A stretch of 64,000 bases of DNA from assembly GCA_945860375.1 (NCBI GenBank), contig CAMAQR010000011.1, positions 25,836 to 89,835 on the forward strand. Direction: 5' to 3'. This document shows, in pieces, positions 9,577 through 18,124 of the stretch; within the stretch, counting starts at the first letter, position 1, and each line of letters begins with the position of its first letter. The notes below the pieces were generated by a model. That model did not search any database and was not told where the DNA came from. It worked only from the letters and a program-made list of their open reading frames with translations. The stretch is from Pseudorhodobacter antarcticus (GTDB lineage Bacteria > Pseudomonadota > Alphaproteobacteria > Rhodobacterales > Rhodobacteraceae). The position numbers and the translations under genes were made by a program.

Positions 9577-9606
9577 GGCCCCTGCATCACGCGGGGGCCG
9601 CTTTTT
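9577..9606 (+). terminator. intercistronic terminator/attenuator
   Basis: GGCCCC (9577-9582) pairs with GGGGCC (9594-9599) across an 11-base loop and is followed by CTTTTT, whose last T abuts the permease ATG at 9607. It sits between the binding-protein stop and the permease start. It is therefore likely a partial terminator that sets the binding-protein to permease ratio. Confidence 0.6.
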
Positions 9607-10398
9607 ATGCGCAACACTCCCGATGAAGACCGACCCTATTGGCTGATCCTGCTGCTTGGGATCGGCCTTTGGCTGTTTTATCAGGTCTGGGCCAATCAGA
9701 TTTACGCCGACGTGCTGGCGCTGTTGTCCAAGGGCATCGCAATCACGGTGATGGTGACGCTGGTGGCCTATGGCAGTGCCTGCGCTTTGGGGCTGGCTTT
9801 GGCGGTGGCCGGGCTGTCGCGATTCATCGTGTTGCGGCAGGTGGCGCGGTTTTACGTTGAGGTGATGCGGGGGATCCCGATCATCGTGCTGCTGCTGTAT
9901 GTGGCGTTTGCGGCGGTGCCGGCGGTGATCGTCGCGGTGAATTGGTTGACGTCCTGGGTCGGGTTGGAGCCATGGCGGACCCGCGATGTGCCCTTGCTGG
10001 CGCGGGCCGTCATCGCGCTGACGCTGGCCTATGCGGCGTTTCTGGCGGAAGTGTTCCGGGCCGGTTTGGTGGCCGTGGACAAGGGCCAGATTGAGGCCGC
10101 CCAGGCGCTGGGCCTTTCGGCATGGCAGCGGTTCCGGCATGTGGTGTTCCCGCAAGCGTTCCGCACGATCTTGCCACCTTTGGGCAATGATTTCGTGGCG
10201 ATGGTGAAGGACAGTTCCTTGGTGTCGGTGCTGGGGGTGTCGGATGTGACGCAGCTGGGCAAGGTGACGGCGGCGGGGAATTTCAGGTATTTCGAGACCT
10301 ATAATGTGGTGGCTTTGGTCTATCTGACGATGACAGTGACGTTGTCGCTGGTGTTGCGGCGGATTGAGACGCGGTTGAAGGCGCGGCAGTTGCGGTGA
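9607..10398 (+). CDS. amino-acid ABC transporter permease (HisM/GlnP family)
   Basis: The 263-residue integral membrane protein has an EAA-type coupling loop EAAQALGLSAWQRFRHVVFPQAFRTILPPLGNDF near residue 160, typical of polar amino-acid permeases, and about five hydrophobic segments. It would homodimerise or pair with another permease and needs a GlnQ-type ATPase, which is not in this neighbourhood. The ATG at 9607 directly follows the T-run of the preceding hairpin, so its ribosome site lies in the stem's 3' arm. Confidence 0.9.
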   Translation: MRNTPDEDRPYWLILLLGIGLWLFYQVWANQIYADVLALLSKGIAITVMVTLVAYGSACALGLALAVAGLSRFIVLRQVARFYVEVMRGIPIIVLLLYVAFAAVPAVIVAVNWLTSWVGLEPWRTRDVPLLARAVIALTLAYAAFLAEVFRAGLVAVDKGQIEAAQALGLSAWQRFRHVVFPQAFRTILPPLGNDFVAMVKDSSLVSVLGVSDVTQLGKVTAAGNFRYFETYNVVALVYLTMTVTLSLVLRRIETRLKARQLR

Positions 10399-10497
10399 TC
10401 TGCCGGCGCGGCTGCGCCGCAAGTCCATGAGCGCTGGCGCGCGGTGGGTCTTGGGCGCGGGTGGCGGTTTGGGTTTTGAGCGCTGGGATTGACCTTT

Positions 10498-10542
10498 GGG
10501 CCAGACGCTTTGCTGGGCCAGACGCTTTGCTGGGCCAGACGC
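10498..10542 (+). repeat. 17-bp tandem repeat, about 2.7 copies
   Basis: GGGCCAGACGCTTTGCT occurs at 10498-10514 and 10515-10531, and its first 12 bases again at 10532-10543. The array ends directly on the dispersed ATATTT-type element at 10544. It is non-coding and lies between the permease and the M3 peptidase gene. Confidence 0.8.
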
Positions 10543-10543
10543 T

Positions 10544-10573
10544 CCGCGGGGAGTATTTGGAAAACAGCAATGG
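10544..10573 (+). repeat. dispersed GAGTATTTGG element, copy 1
   Basis: CCGCGGGGAGTATTTGG is followed by a AAAACAGCAATGG tail. It matches the copy at 63302-63331 almost base for base on the opposite strand. This is the GAGTATTT/ACAGCAATG subtype of the window-wide element. Confidence 0.75.
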
Positions 10574-10628
10574 CTGGGCTGGACCTTCGGCGGTGGGGTG
10601 CCTAGCGTTGGGACAAAGGAGAATTGCT

Positions 10629-12662
10629 ATGAATGCTTTGCTTGGGGATTGGGACAGCGCCTTTGGTTTGCCGCCGTTTGCGGCGATTGCGGATGGCGAT
10701 TTCGGACCGGCGTTCGATGCGGGCCTGGCGCAGGCGCGGGCCAATATTGCGGCGATTTCCGGGTCGTCCGAGGCGCCCAGCTTTGCCAATACCATCGAGG
10801 CGATGGAGTTGGCGGAGGGGTTGCTCGACCGGGTGGGCGGGGTGTTTTATAACCTTGCCGGGGCAGATTCAACGGAGGCGCGTGAGGCGTTGCAGCGCGA
10901 TCTTGCCCCGAAGATGAGCGCGTTTGCGTCCGAAGTCACCAACAATGCGGCGCTGTTCGGGCGGATCGAGGCGCTGTGGCTGGGGCGTGAGGGTCTTGGG
11001 TTGACGGCGGAGCAGATGCGGGTCTTGACGCTGTACCGGCAGATGTTTGTGCGGTCGGGCGCGCTGTTGGTGGGGGCCGAAGCCGAGCGGTTGACGGCGG
11101 TGAAATCGCGGTTGGCGGTGTTGGGCACGCAGTTCAGTCAGAATTTGTTGGCGGATGAGCGGTCGTGGTTCATGGAACTGGCCGAGGCGGATCTGGAGGG
11201 GTTGCCGGATTTCGTGGTGGCCTCGGCGCGGGCGGCGGGGGTGGAGAAGGGGGTTTCTGGCCCGGTGGTGACCTTGTCGCGGTCTTTGATCGTGCCGTTC
11301 TTGCAGTTTTCGCCGCGCCGGGCCTTGCGGCAAAAAGCCTATGAGGCCTGGGGCTTGCGCGGGGCCAATGGCGGGGCGGGCGACAACCGCGGCGTGGCGG
11401 CGGAAACGCTGGCTTTGCGATCCGAGCGGGCGGCGTTGTTGGGCTATGCCAGTTTTGCCGATTACAAGTTGGAGCCGGAGACGGCGAAGACGCCCGCTGC
11501 GGTGCGCGATTTGCTGATGCGGGTGTGGGAGCCTGCCAAGGCCAAGGCCTTGGCGGACGCAAGCCTGCTGGAGGTGCTGCTGCACGCCGATGGCATGGCC
11601 GGGCCTTTGGAGCCTTGGGACTGGCGCTATTATTCCGAGCAACGCCGGGTGGCCGAGCATGATCTGGATGAGGCGGCGCTGAAGCCCTATCTGGGGCTTG
11701 AGGCAATGTTGGCGGCTTGTTTTGACTGTGCGGCGCGGTTGTTCGGGCTGGAATTTCGGGCGCTGGATGTGCCGCTGTATCACGCCGATGCCCGGGCTTG
11801 GGACGTGACGCGCGGGGGCGCGCATATTGCGGTGTTCATCGGCGATTACTTTGCGCGCGGGTCCAAACGGTCTGGTGCCTGGTGTTCGGCGATGCGGTCG
11901 CAGCGCAAGCTGGGCGGCGAGGTGCGGCCGATCGTGGTGAATGTCTGCAACTTTGCCAAGGGCGATCCGGCGCTGTTGTCTTATGATGATGCGCGGACCT
12001 TGTTCCATGAGTTCGGCCATGCGCTGCATCAGATGCTGTCGAATGTGATCTATGGGTTTATCAGCGGCACCTCGGTGGCGCGCGATTTTGTCGAACTGCC
12101 GAGCCAGCTTTATGAGCATTGGTTGGAGGTGCCGCAGGTTTTGGAAGAGCATGCCCGGCATTGGCAGACCGGCGCGGCAATGCCTGCCGACATGCTGCAG
12201 CGGTTGTTGGCGGCGGGGACTTATGATCAGGGCTTTGCGACGGTGGAGTTCATCTCCTCCGCCTTGGTCGATCTGGCGTTCCACGAAGGGGCCGCTCCGG
12301 CGGACCCGATGCAAAAGCAGGCCGAGGTGTTGGAGGCGCTGGGCATGCCGCGCGCCATTCGGATGCGGCATGCGACGCCGCATTTCGCGCATGTGTTCAC
12401 CGGCGACGGCTATTCCAGCGGCTATTACAGCTATATGTGGTCCGAGGTGATGGACGCAGACGCCTTTGCGGCCTTTGAAGAAGCCGGCGATCCGTTTGAC
12501 GCGGGCGTTGCGGCGCGGTTGGAAAAGTTCATCCTGTCGGCAGGTGGGCTGGAGGAACCGGAGGTGCTTTACACAAAGTTCCGGGGTCGGATGCCGGGGG
12601 TGGAGCCGTTGCTGAAGGGCCGGGGGTTGTTGGAAGCGGTCCGGGAACCGAAGCGTGGGTGA
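10629..12662 (+). CDS. M3-family metallopeptidase (oligopeptidase A / peptidyl-dipeptidase Dcp type)
   Basis: The 677-residue cytoplasmic zinc peptidase degrades short peptides. The catalytic HEFGH motif (LFHEFGHALHQML) lies near residues 459-463. The third zinc ligand region (ARDFVELPSQLYEHW) follows about 25 residues later. The helical N-terminal domain (SFANTIEAME, SRLAVLGTQFSQNLL) is intact. The ATG at 10629 follows AAAGGAG; the upstream in-frame sequence runs through the tandem repeat and is not coding. The length fits the OpdA/Dcp group. Choosing between prlC and dcp requires a phylogeny. Confidence 0.93.
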   Translation: MNALLGDWDSAFGLPPFAAIADGDFGPAFDAGLAQARANIAAISGSSEAPSFANTIEAMELAEGLLDRVGGVFYNLAGADSTEAREALQRDLAPKMSAFASEVTNNAALFGRIEALWLGREGLGLTAEQMRVLTLYRQMFVRSGALLVGAEAERLTAVKSRLAVLGTQFSQNLLADERSWFMELAEADLEGLPDFVVASARAAGVEKGVSGPVVTLSRSLIVPFLQFSPRRALRQKAYEAWGLRGANGGAGDNRGVAAETLALRSERAALLGYASFADYKLEPETAKTPAAVRDLLMRVWEPAKAKALADASLLEVLLHADGMAGPLEPWDWRYYSEQRRVAEHDLDEAALKPYLGLEAMLAACFDCAARLFGLEFRALDVPLYHADARAWDVTRGGAHIAVFIGDYFARGSKRSGAWCSAMRSQRKLGGEVRPIVVNVCNFAKGDPALLSYDDARTLFHEFGHALHQMLSNVIYGFISGTSVARDFVELPSQLYEHWLEVPQVLEEHARHWQTGAAMPADMLQRLLAAGTYDQGFATVEFISSALVDLAFHEGAAPADPMQKQAEVLEALGMPRAIRMRHATPHFAHVFTGDGYSSGYYSYMWSEVMDADAFAAFEEAGDPFDAGVAARLEKFILSAGGLEEPEVLYTKFRGRMPGVEPLLKGRGLLEAVREPKRG

Positions 12663-12883
12663 TCCGTTTTTGCGAACGGAGCGCATTCGGGGCGCGCGGG
12701 ATGTCGAATGGCCGGAATCTGTCTTTTGAGTTTTGGGTCAGGGTTTCGCATCTGGGGAAACTGAGATGCCCGGAGTGGCGGGGGGCTAGGGGCATTGCCG
12801 TGACCCTGAGCGTTGTGACCTTTGTGGCGTTGCGCCTGATGTCGCCGCTGTTGAAATCGGTGGCGGCTGAGGCGGAGCGGGCG

Positions 12884-13849
12884 TCAGACCCGCAGGTGGC
12901 TGGGCGGCAAGCCAAAGCGGGCGCGGAAAGACCGCGACAGATCTGAGGCCGAAGAAAACCCGCAGCGCAGCGCCACCTCGGCCAAGGGGTGGCGGGTGTC
13001 GGTGATCATCCGGCGCGCGGCAGACAGGCGCAGGCCAAGCGCATAGGCGGCGGGGGTTTGTCCCAGATTTTCGCCGAAAATCTGTTCCAGCCGTCGGGGT
13101 GAAAGGCCAAGAGCCAAGGCCAGCGCGGCGGTGGTTTCGGGCGTGTCCAGTTGCGTTTCCATCCGGGCGATGGCCGCAGCGACCCGGGGGTCAAGCCTTG
13201 GGTTGGGCTGTGCCGCGCTGACTTGTGGCTCGTGCCCGTCGCGCGCGGTGGTGATGAAGCTGGCGGCGGTTTGCAGGGCCAGGGCGGCGCCGTGGCGGGC
13301 GCGGATCAGATGCAGCATCAGGTCGGTGGCGGGTGCGGCACCGCCTGCGGTAAAGCGGTTGCGGTCGATGACAAAGCGGTCGGGGGCCACGTCGATCGCC
13401 GGGTGGGTGGTGGCGAAATCCTCCAGATCCTCCCAATGCACGGTGGCGCGATAGTCGTTCAGCAGGCCAGCGCGCGCCAGCACCCAAGGGCCCGCGTCAA
13501 TGCCCCCCATGGCGGCAAAGTGGCGCGACATGCGGGCCAGTTCGCGGATCAGCGGCGGTGTTGCCCCCTGCCATTGCCGAAACCCCGCAATCACCACCAG
13601 CGCATCTGCCCCTATCGCGGTGGCCAGCGGGCCGTCGGAGGGCAGTTCGATGCCGCAGGTCAGCGGCACCGCGCGCCCATCCGGGGACACCACCCGCCAG
13701 CGGTAAGCCTCTGTTCCCAAATGGCGATTGGCGGCGCGCAAGGGGTCGAGGGTGGAGGCGACCTCCAAGATCGACGATTGCGGCAGCACCAGCAGGGCAA
13801 GGGTCAGGGGTTGCGTGGAGGGGGCGAAGATTGTTGCGTGATTTGTCAT
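12884..13849 (-). CDS. GlxA-family AraC-type transcriptional regulator (CdhR-like)
   Basis: The 321-residue protein has an N-terminal DJ-1/PfpI-like domain (LALLVLPQSSILEVASTLDPLRAAN; GGIDAGPWVLARAGLL) and a C-terminal AraC double helix-turn-helix (LALALGLSPRRLEQIFGENLGQTPAAYAL; EVALRCGFSSASDLSRSFRARFGLPP). In Pseudomonas, CdhR and GbdR of this family control carnitine and betaine genes. It is divergent from the BKACE/carnitine-dehydrogenase operon with 73 bases between starts, so it is the likely activator of that operon. The start at 13849 (MTNHATIF) is the first Met consistent with the family. The ligand is inferred from context. Confidence 0.85.
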   Translation of the reverse strand: MTNHATIFAPSTQPLTLALLVLPQSSILEVASTLDPLRAANRHLGTEAYRWRVVSPDGRAVPLTCGIELPSDGPLATAIGADALVVIAGFRQWQGATPPLIRELARMSRHFAAMGGIDAGPWVLARAGLLNDYRATVHWEDLEDFATTHPAIDVAPDRFVIDRNRFTAGGAAPATDLMLHLIRARHGAALALQTAASFITTARDGHEPQVSAAQPNPRLDPRVAAAIARMETQLDTPETTAALALALGLSPRRLEQIFGENLGQTPAAYALGLRLSAARRMITDTRHPLAEVALRCGFSSASDLSRSFRARFGLPPSHLRV

Positions 13850-13922
13850 GAATATTGCGTAAATCGTCAAGCATGGCTTGGCAAGCCCGCTATGCTGGCT
13901 GCAACCCTTCAGGAGGATTCCC

Positions 13923-14837
13923 ATGCCCTTGGCCATGAACCGCGACGTTTTCATCACCTGCGCCGTCACCGGATCGGGCGGCACGCAGGACAAATCCCCG
14001 CATGTGCCGCGCTCGCCCGAGCAGATCGCGAAGTCGGCCATTGATGCGGCCAAGGCCGGGGCTGCGGTGGTGCATTGCCATGTGCGCGACCCGGAGACGG
14101 GGAAGCCTTCGCGCGATCTGGCCCTGTACCGTGAAGTCACCGAACGCATCCGCGATTCTGGCACCGATGTGGTGCTGAACCTGACGGCAGGGATGGGGGG
14201 CGATATCTACTTCGAAGGCTCGGAAGACATGGGCCGGATGGGGCCGCGCTCTGATATGGCCGGGGCCACCGAACGGGTGGCGCATGTGGTGGAATGTCGC
14301 CCCGAGATTTGCACGCTCGATTGCGGCACGATGAACTTCAACGAGGCCGATTATGTGATGGTCAACACCCCCGGCCTGCTGCGCGACATGGCGCGGCGGA
14401 TGACGGCGGCGGGGGTGCGCATCGAGATCGAGGCGTTCGACACCGGGCATCTTTGGCTGGCCAAAGAGCTGGCGCGCGAAGGCGTGATCCCGGCCCCGAC
14501 CTTGGTGCAGCTGTGCATGGGCGTGCCATGGGGCGCGCCGGATGATCTGAACACCTTCATGGCCATGGTCAACAATGTGCCCGCCGATTGGCATTGGAGC
14601 GCCTTTGCCATTGGCCGCAACCAGATGCCCTATGTGGCGGCGAGCGTTCTGGCGGGCGGCAACGTGCGGGTGGGGTTGGAGGACAACCTTTGGCTGGAAA
14701 AGGGCGTGCTGGCGACCAACGCGCAGCTGGTGGAACGGGCGGTGACGATCATCAGCAATCTGGGCGCGCGGGTGATCACGCCTGCCGAGGTGCGGGCGAA
14801 GCTGAAGTTGGAAAAGCGGGCCCCTTTGCCGAAATGA
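13923..14837 (+). CDS. BKACE-family (beta-keto acid cleavage, former DUF849) enzyme, probable dehydrocarnitine cleavage
   Basis: The 304-residue TIM-barrel zinc enzyme carries the family metal site VVHCHVRDPETGKPSRD near residue 47 and the upstream ITCAVTGSGG block. BKACE enzymes transfer an acetyl unit from a beta-keto acid onto acetyl-CoA. Members beside carnitine dehydrogenase act on 3-dehydrocarnitine, giving acetoacetate and betainyl-CoA. The gene lies in an operon with carnitine dehydrogenase/thioesterase, so that substrate is the best inference. The ATG at 13923 follows AGGAGG. In Pseudomonas the comparable gene is in the cdhCBA set. Confidence 0.88.
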   Translation: MPLAMNRDVFITCAVTGSGGTQDKSPHVPRSPEQIAKSAIDAAKAGAAVVHCHVRDPETGKPSRDLALYREVTERIRDSGTDVVLNLTAGMGGDIYFEGSEDMGRMGPRSDMAGATERVAHVVECRPEICTLDCGTMNFNEADYVMVNTPGLLRDMARRMTAAGVRIEIEAFDTGHLWLAKELAREGVIPAPTLVQLCMGVPWGAPDDLNTFMAMVNNVPADWHWSAFAIGRNQMPYVAASVLAGGNVRVGLEDNLWLEKGVLATNAQLVERAVTIISNLGARVITPAEVRAKLKLEKRAPLPK

Positions 14838-14856
14838 GTGACCAGTGACAGGTGCG

Positions 14857-15174
14857 ATGACGATGCGGCAGATCATGTTGGCGCTGGCCCTGCTGGGCCT
14901 TGCTGCCTGCCAGACCGATGCGCCCGGGGTTGGGCCGCAAGGGCCGGTGCTGACCATGGCCGAGCAAGCGGATTGTCGCGATCACGGTGGCATGGTTGGC
15001 GGCGAGATTTGCTACAAACCCACGCCGGATGGCGGCCAGTCTTGCCGCAAGGCCAGTGATTGCAGCGGCGCCTGCATGGCCGATACCCGCACCTGTTCGA
15101 AGGTGACGCCGCAGTTCGGCTGTTTTGAACTTCTGGATGACCGAGGCCAAAAAGTTGGCCTTTGCATAGATTGA
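14857..15174 (+). CDS. small cysteine-rich lipoprotein in the carnitine operon
   Basis: The 105-residue product has a lipoprotein signal with lipobox LAAC (RQIMLALALLGLAACQTD). The mature part carries nine further cysteines (CRDHGG, GEICYK, SCRKASDCSGAC, RTCSK, FGCFEL, LCID), suggesting several disulfides in the periplasm. Starts at 14845 (GTG), 14857 and 14863 are possible; 14857 has an AGG upstream. It lies 19 bases after the BKACE gene and 48 before the dehydrogenase gene on the same strand. I do not know its function; a periplasmic binding or scaffolding role is speculation. Confidence 0.75.
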   Translation: MTMRQIMLALALLGLAACQTDAPGVGPQGPVLTMAEQADCRDHGGMVGGEICYKPTPDGGQSCRKASDCSGACMADTRTCSKVTPQFGCFELLDDRGQKVGLCID

Positions 15175-15222
15175 ACCCCTGCGCCGGGCAGACCCGGGCG
15201 CAACCAAACGGCGGAGACGGGA

Positions 15223-16692
15223 ATGACACGGAAAGCAGCGATCATTGGTGGCGGGGTTATCGGCGGCGGTTGGGCGGCGCGGTTCTTGCTGAACGGCTGG
15301 AATGTTTCGGTGTTCGATCCTGACCCGCAGGCAGAGCGGAAGATTGCCGAAGTGCTGGCCAACGCCCGCGCCTCGCTTCCGGCGCTGAGTGATATTCCGA
15401 TGTGTGCCGAGGGCACGCTCAGCTTCGCGCAGACGATCACCGAGGCTGTGGAAGGCGCGGATTACATTCAGGAATCGGTGTCCGAACGGCTGGATCTGAA
15501 GCATCGCGTGTTTGCTCAGATCCAACAATCGGCGGAACTGGGCACGCCGATCGGGTCTTCCACCTCTGGCTTCAAACCATCGGAATTGCAGGAAGGGGCT
15601 GCCAATCCGGCAGTGATCTTCGTGGCTCATCCGTTCAACCCGGTTTACCTGTTGCCGCTGGCCGAAGTGGTGCCCTCGCCGAAATCCGACCCCGTCATCA
15701 TCGAAAACGCCAAGACCATCCTGCGCGAAATCGGCATGTTTCCCCTGCATGTGCGCAAGGAAATCGACGCCCATATCGCGGATCGGTTCCTTGAGGCGGT
15801 GTGGCGTGAAGCGCTTTGGCTGGTCAAGGACGGCATCGCCACCACGGAAGAAATCGACGAGGCAATCCGCATGGGCTTTGGTCTGCGCTGGGGTCAGATG
15901 GGCTTGTTCGAAACCTATCGCGTCGCGGGTGGCGAGGCGGGGATGAAGCATTTCATGGCGCAGTTCGGCCCCTGCCTGACCTGGCCCTGGACCAAGCTGA
16001 TGGACGTGCCAGAGTTCAACGACGAATTAGTGGATCTGATCGCTGGCCAGTCCGATGCGCAATCGGGCCATCACAGCATTCGCGAACTGGAGCGTATCCG
16101 CGACAGCAACCTGATCGGCTTTCTGCGCGCGCTGAAGGACCGCAACTGGGGCGCGGGCAAGGTTTTGCTTGACCATGACGCGGCCCGCGCGGTGGCCTTC
16201 CATGCCGAGATGGACGCTGCGCCGAAAGCCACGCCCCTGGTGATGGCTCAGATGCAGGTGCTGCCCGGCTGGATCGACTACAACGGCCATATGACCGAAA
16301 GCCGCTACTATTTCGCCAATTCGGAAACCGTGGACAACTTCTTGCGGCTGATCGGGGCGGGGATGGATTATGTGGCGGCGGGGAACTCGTTTTACTCCGC
16401 CGAAACCCATATCCGCCATCTGGGTGAAGCCAAGCTGGGCGACAAGCTGACCGGCACGTTGCAGATCATCAGTGCCGATGAAAAACGTTTTCGTTCCTTC
16501 GTGCGGATCATGCGGGGCGACGATTGCGTGGCCACCGTGGAGCAGCTTTGCCTGCATGTGAACATGGCATCCGGTAAATCCTGCGCTGCCTCGGCGGAAG
16601 TTTGGGGCAAGTTGCAGGCGATTGCGCAGGCCCAGGCAGGGCTGGCATTGCCAGAAGGCGCGGGCCGGGCTGTCGGCCAGAAGAAGGAGTGA
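15223..16692 (+). CDS. lcdH: bifunctional L-carnitine dehydrogenase / betainyl-CoA thioesterase
   Basis: The 489-residue protein has an N-terminal 3-hydroxyacyl-CoA-dehydrogenase-like NAD domain (IIGGGVIGGGWAARFLLNGW, residues 7-26), the catalytic HPFNPVYLLPLAEVV block, and a C-terminal hotdog thioesterase domain from about 340 (GWIDYNGHMTESRYY). This fusion is the known rhizobial/rhodobacterial enzyme that oxidises L-carnitine to 3-dehydrocarnitine and hydrolyses betainyl-CoA to glycine betaine. With the BKACE enzyme upstream it completes the dehydrogenase route. The acyl-CoA dehydrogenase gene starts 3 bases after its stop. Confidence 0.93.
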   Translation: MTRKAAIIGGGVIGGGWAARFLLNGWNVSVFDPDPQAERKIAEVLANARASLPALSDIPMCAEGTLSFAQTITEAVEGADYIQESVSERLDLKHRVFAQIQQSAELGTPIGSSTSGFKPSELQEGAANPAVIFVAHPFNPVYLLPLAEVVPSPKSDPVIIENAKTILREIGMFPLHVRKEIDAHIADRFLEAVWREALWLVKDGIATTEEIDEAIRMGFGLRWGQMGLFETYRVAGGEAGMKHFMAQFGPCLTWPWTKLMDVPEFNDELVDLIAGQSDAQSGHHSIRELERIRDSNLIGFLRALKDRNWGAGKVLLDHDAARAVAFHAEMDAAPKATPLVMAQMQVLPGWIDYNGHMTESRYYFANSETVDNFLRLIGAGMDYVAAGNSFYSAETHIRHLGEAKLGDKLTGTLQIISADEKRFRSFVRIMRGDDCVATVEQLCLHVNMASGKSCAASAEVWGKLQAIAQAQAGLALPEGAGRAVGQKKE

Positions 16693-16695
16693 GCG

Positions 16696-17859
16696 ATGAA
16701 TTTTGGACTGTCTGAAGAGCAGCAGATGATCGTCGATGCCACGCGCGGTTTCGTCGAAACCGAGCTTTACCCGCATGAGGCAGAGGTCGAGCGCACCGGC
16801 ATCTTGCGCGAGGATCTGCGCCGCGAGATTGCCGCCAAGGCGATTGCCGCCGGGCTTTATGCCGCCAACATGCCGGAAGAGGTGGGCGGCGCGGGTTTGG
16901 ACACCCAGACCTGGCTGTTGTACGAAAAGGAACTGGGCAAAGCCAACTATGCCCTTCATTGGAATTGCGTGTCACGCCCGTCCAATATCCTTCTGGCCTG
17001 CACGCCGGAACAGCGTGAGCACTATCTGTTCCCCTGCATCCGCGGTGAAAAGCACGATTGTCAGGCGATGACGGAACCGGGGTCAGGGTCTGATCTGCGC
17101 TCGATGAAGGCCTTCGCGCGGGCGGATGGGGATGATTTCGTGCTGAACGGCACCAAGCATTTCATCAGCCATGCGGATGTGGCGGATTTCGCGATTGTCT
17201 GGGTGGCGACGGGCGAGGAAGACACCCCGCGCGGACCGAAAAAGCTGATCACCGCGTTTCTGGTCGACAAGGGCACGCCCGGTTTCACGGTGCGCGACGG
17301 CTATCGCAACGTTTCGCACCGCGGCTACAACAACATGATTTTGGAGTTCGACGACTGCCGCCTGAACCAGCGGCAGGTGCTCGGAGCGGTGCACAAGGGC
17401 TTTGAAGTGGCGGGAAAATGGCTGGGTGCGACCCGGTTGCAAGTGGCCTCGACCTGCCTTGGCCGCGCCGAACGCGCCCTTGCCCACGCGATTTCCTACG
17501 CGTCCGAGCGCAAGCAGTTCGGGCAACAGATCGGCAAGTTTCAGGGGATTTCCTTCAAGCTGGCCGATATGGCGATGGAGTTGAAGGCGGCGGAACTGCT
17601 GACGCGTGAGGCCGCCTGGAAATACGATCAGGGCACGGTGACGGAGGCCGATATGGCAATGGCCAAGCTGAAAGCCACCGAAGTGCTGGCCATGATTGCG
17701 GATGAGGCGATTCAGATTCACGGCGGCATGGGCTTGATGGATGATTTGCCGCTGGAACGCATCTGGCGCGATGCGCGGGTGGAGCGGATCTGGGAGGGCA
17801 CATCCGAGATTCAACGCCACATCATCAGCCGGGAATTGTTGCGCGCGCATGGGGCCTAG
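16696..17859 (+). CDS. acyl-CoA dehydrogenase (possible gamma-butyrobetainyl-CoA dehydrogenase)
   Basis: The 387-residue FAD enzyme has the family signatures AMTEPGSGSDLRSMKAFA, the arginine-rich central helix region (SYASERKQFGQQIGKFQGISFKLADMA), QIHGGMGLMDDLPLERIWRDARVERIWEGTSEIQR with the glutamate of WEGTSE as likely catalytic base, and no transmembrane segment. Position directly after lcdH and ahead of a CoA ligase and a CaiD-like hydratase suggests oxidation of gamma-butyrobetainyl-CoA to crotonobetainyl-CoA. The substrate is inferred, and the family also uses ordinary acyl-CoAs. The ATG at 16696 follows AAGGAGTGAGCG. Confidence 0.88.
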   Translation: MNFGLSEEQQMIVDATRGFVETELYPHEAEVERTGILREDLRREIAAKAIAAGLYAANMPEEVGGAGLDTQTWLLYEKELGKANYALHWNCVSRPSNILLACTPEQREHYLFPCIRGEKHDCQAMTEPGSGSDLRSMKAFARADGDDFVLNGTKHFISHADVADFAIVWVATGEEDTPRGPKKLITAFLVDKGTPGFTVRDGYRNVSHRGYNNMILEFDDCRLNQRQVLGAVHKGFEVAGKWLGATRLQVASTCLGRAERALAHAISYASERKQFGQQIGKFQGISFKLADMAMELKAAELLTREAAWKYDQGTVTEADMAMAKLKATEVLAMIADEAIQIHGGMGLMDDLPLERIWRDARVERIWEGTSEIQRHIISRELLRAHGA

Positions 17860-17878
17860 GCGGTTTCTGCGCCAACGA

Positions 17879-17940
17879 GGGGGGCTGTTTGCCCCCCACG
17901 GCTTCGCCTCCCCCCGAGGATATTTAAGGACAGATGAAAC
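17879..17940 (+). repeat. dispersed element, copy 2 (hairpin plus GGATATTTAAGGACAGATGAAA)
   Basis: GGGGGGC-TGTTT-GCCCCCC (17879-17897) forms a perfect 7-bp hairpin. After a short spacer comes CCCCCCGAGGATATTTAA and GGACAGATGAAAC. The element begins 20 bases after the acyl-CoA dehydrogenase stop. The same hairpin stem recurs at 25943-25961. Confidence 0.8.
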
Positions 17941-18049
17941 GAAATGTTAACTTATACCCGGCATGCTGATTCTGCGGTACAGGGGGGGACCCCGATGACC
18001 GCGACAGGTGAAACCCCATCCCGCAGTGCCGGGGTGGGGCGCTTGCCTT

Positions 18050-18097
18050 ATTTTTCATCTGTCTCTCAATATCCCGGGGTCCGGGGCAGCGCCCCGG
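18050..18097 (-). repeat. dispersed element, copy 3, opposite orientation
   Basis: Read on the minus strand, a CCGGGGC-GCT-GCCCCGG hairpin (18081-18097) is followed by CCCCGGGATATTGAGAGACAGATGAAAAAT. It faces copy 2, 110 bases away, in the gap before the acyl-CoA synthetase gene. No gene is seen between the two copies (17941-18049). Confidence 0.75.
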
Positions 18098-18124
18098 GTG
18101 CCTGCGCCGGGCGGGGGATGTGAT

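Noticed and set aside
10869..12686. 605-codon minus-strand frame opposite the M3 peptidase gene
   Set aside because: Same low-complexity antisense composition; the plus-strand frame carries the HEFGH motif and full family sequence.
12659..12946. Possible 95-residue plus-strand gene after the M3 peptidase
   Set aside because: It starts with GTG inside the previous stop region, has no ribosome site, overlaps the regulator gene antisense and resembles no family.
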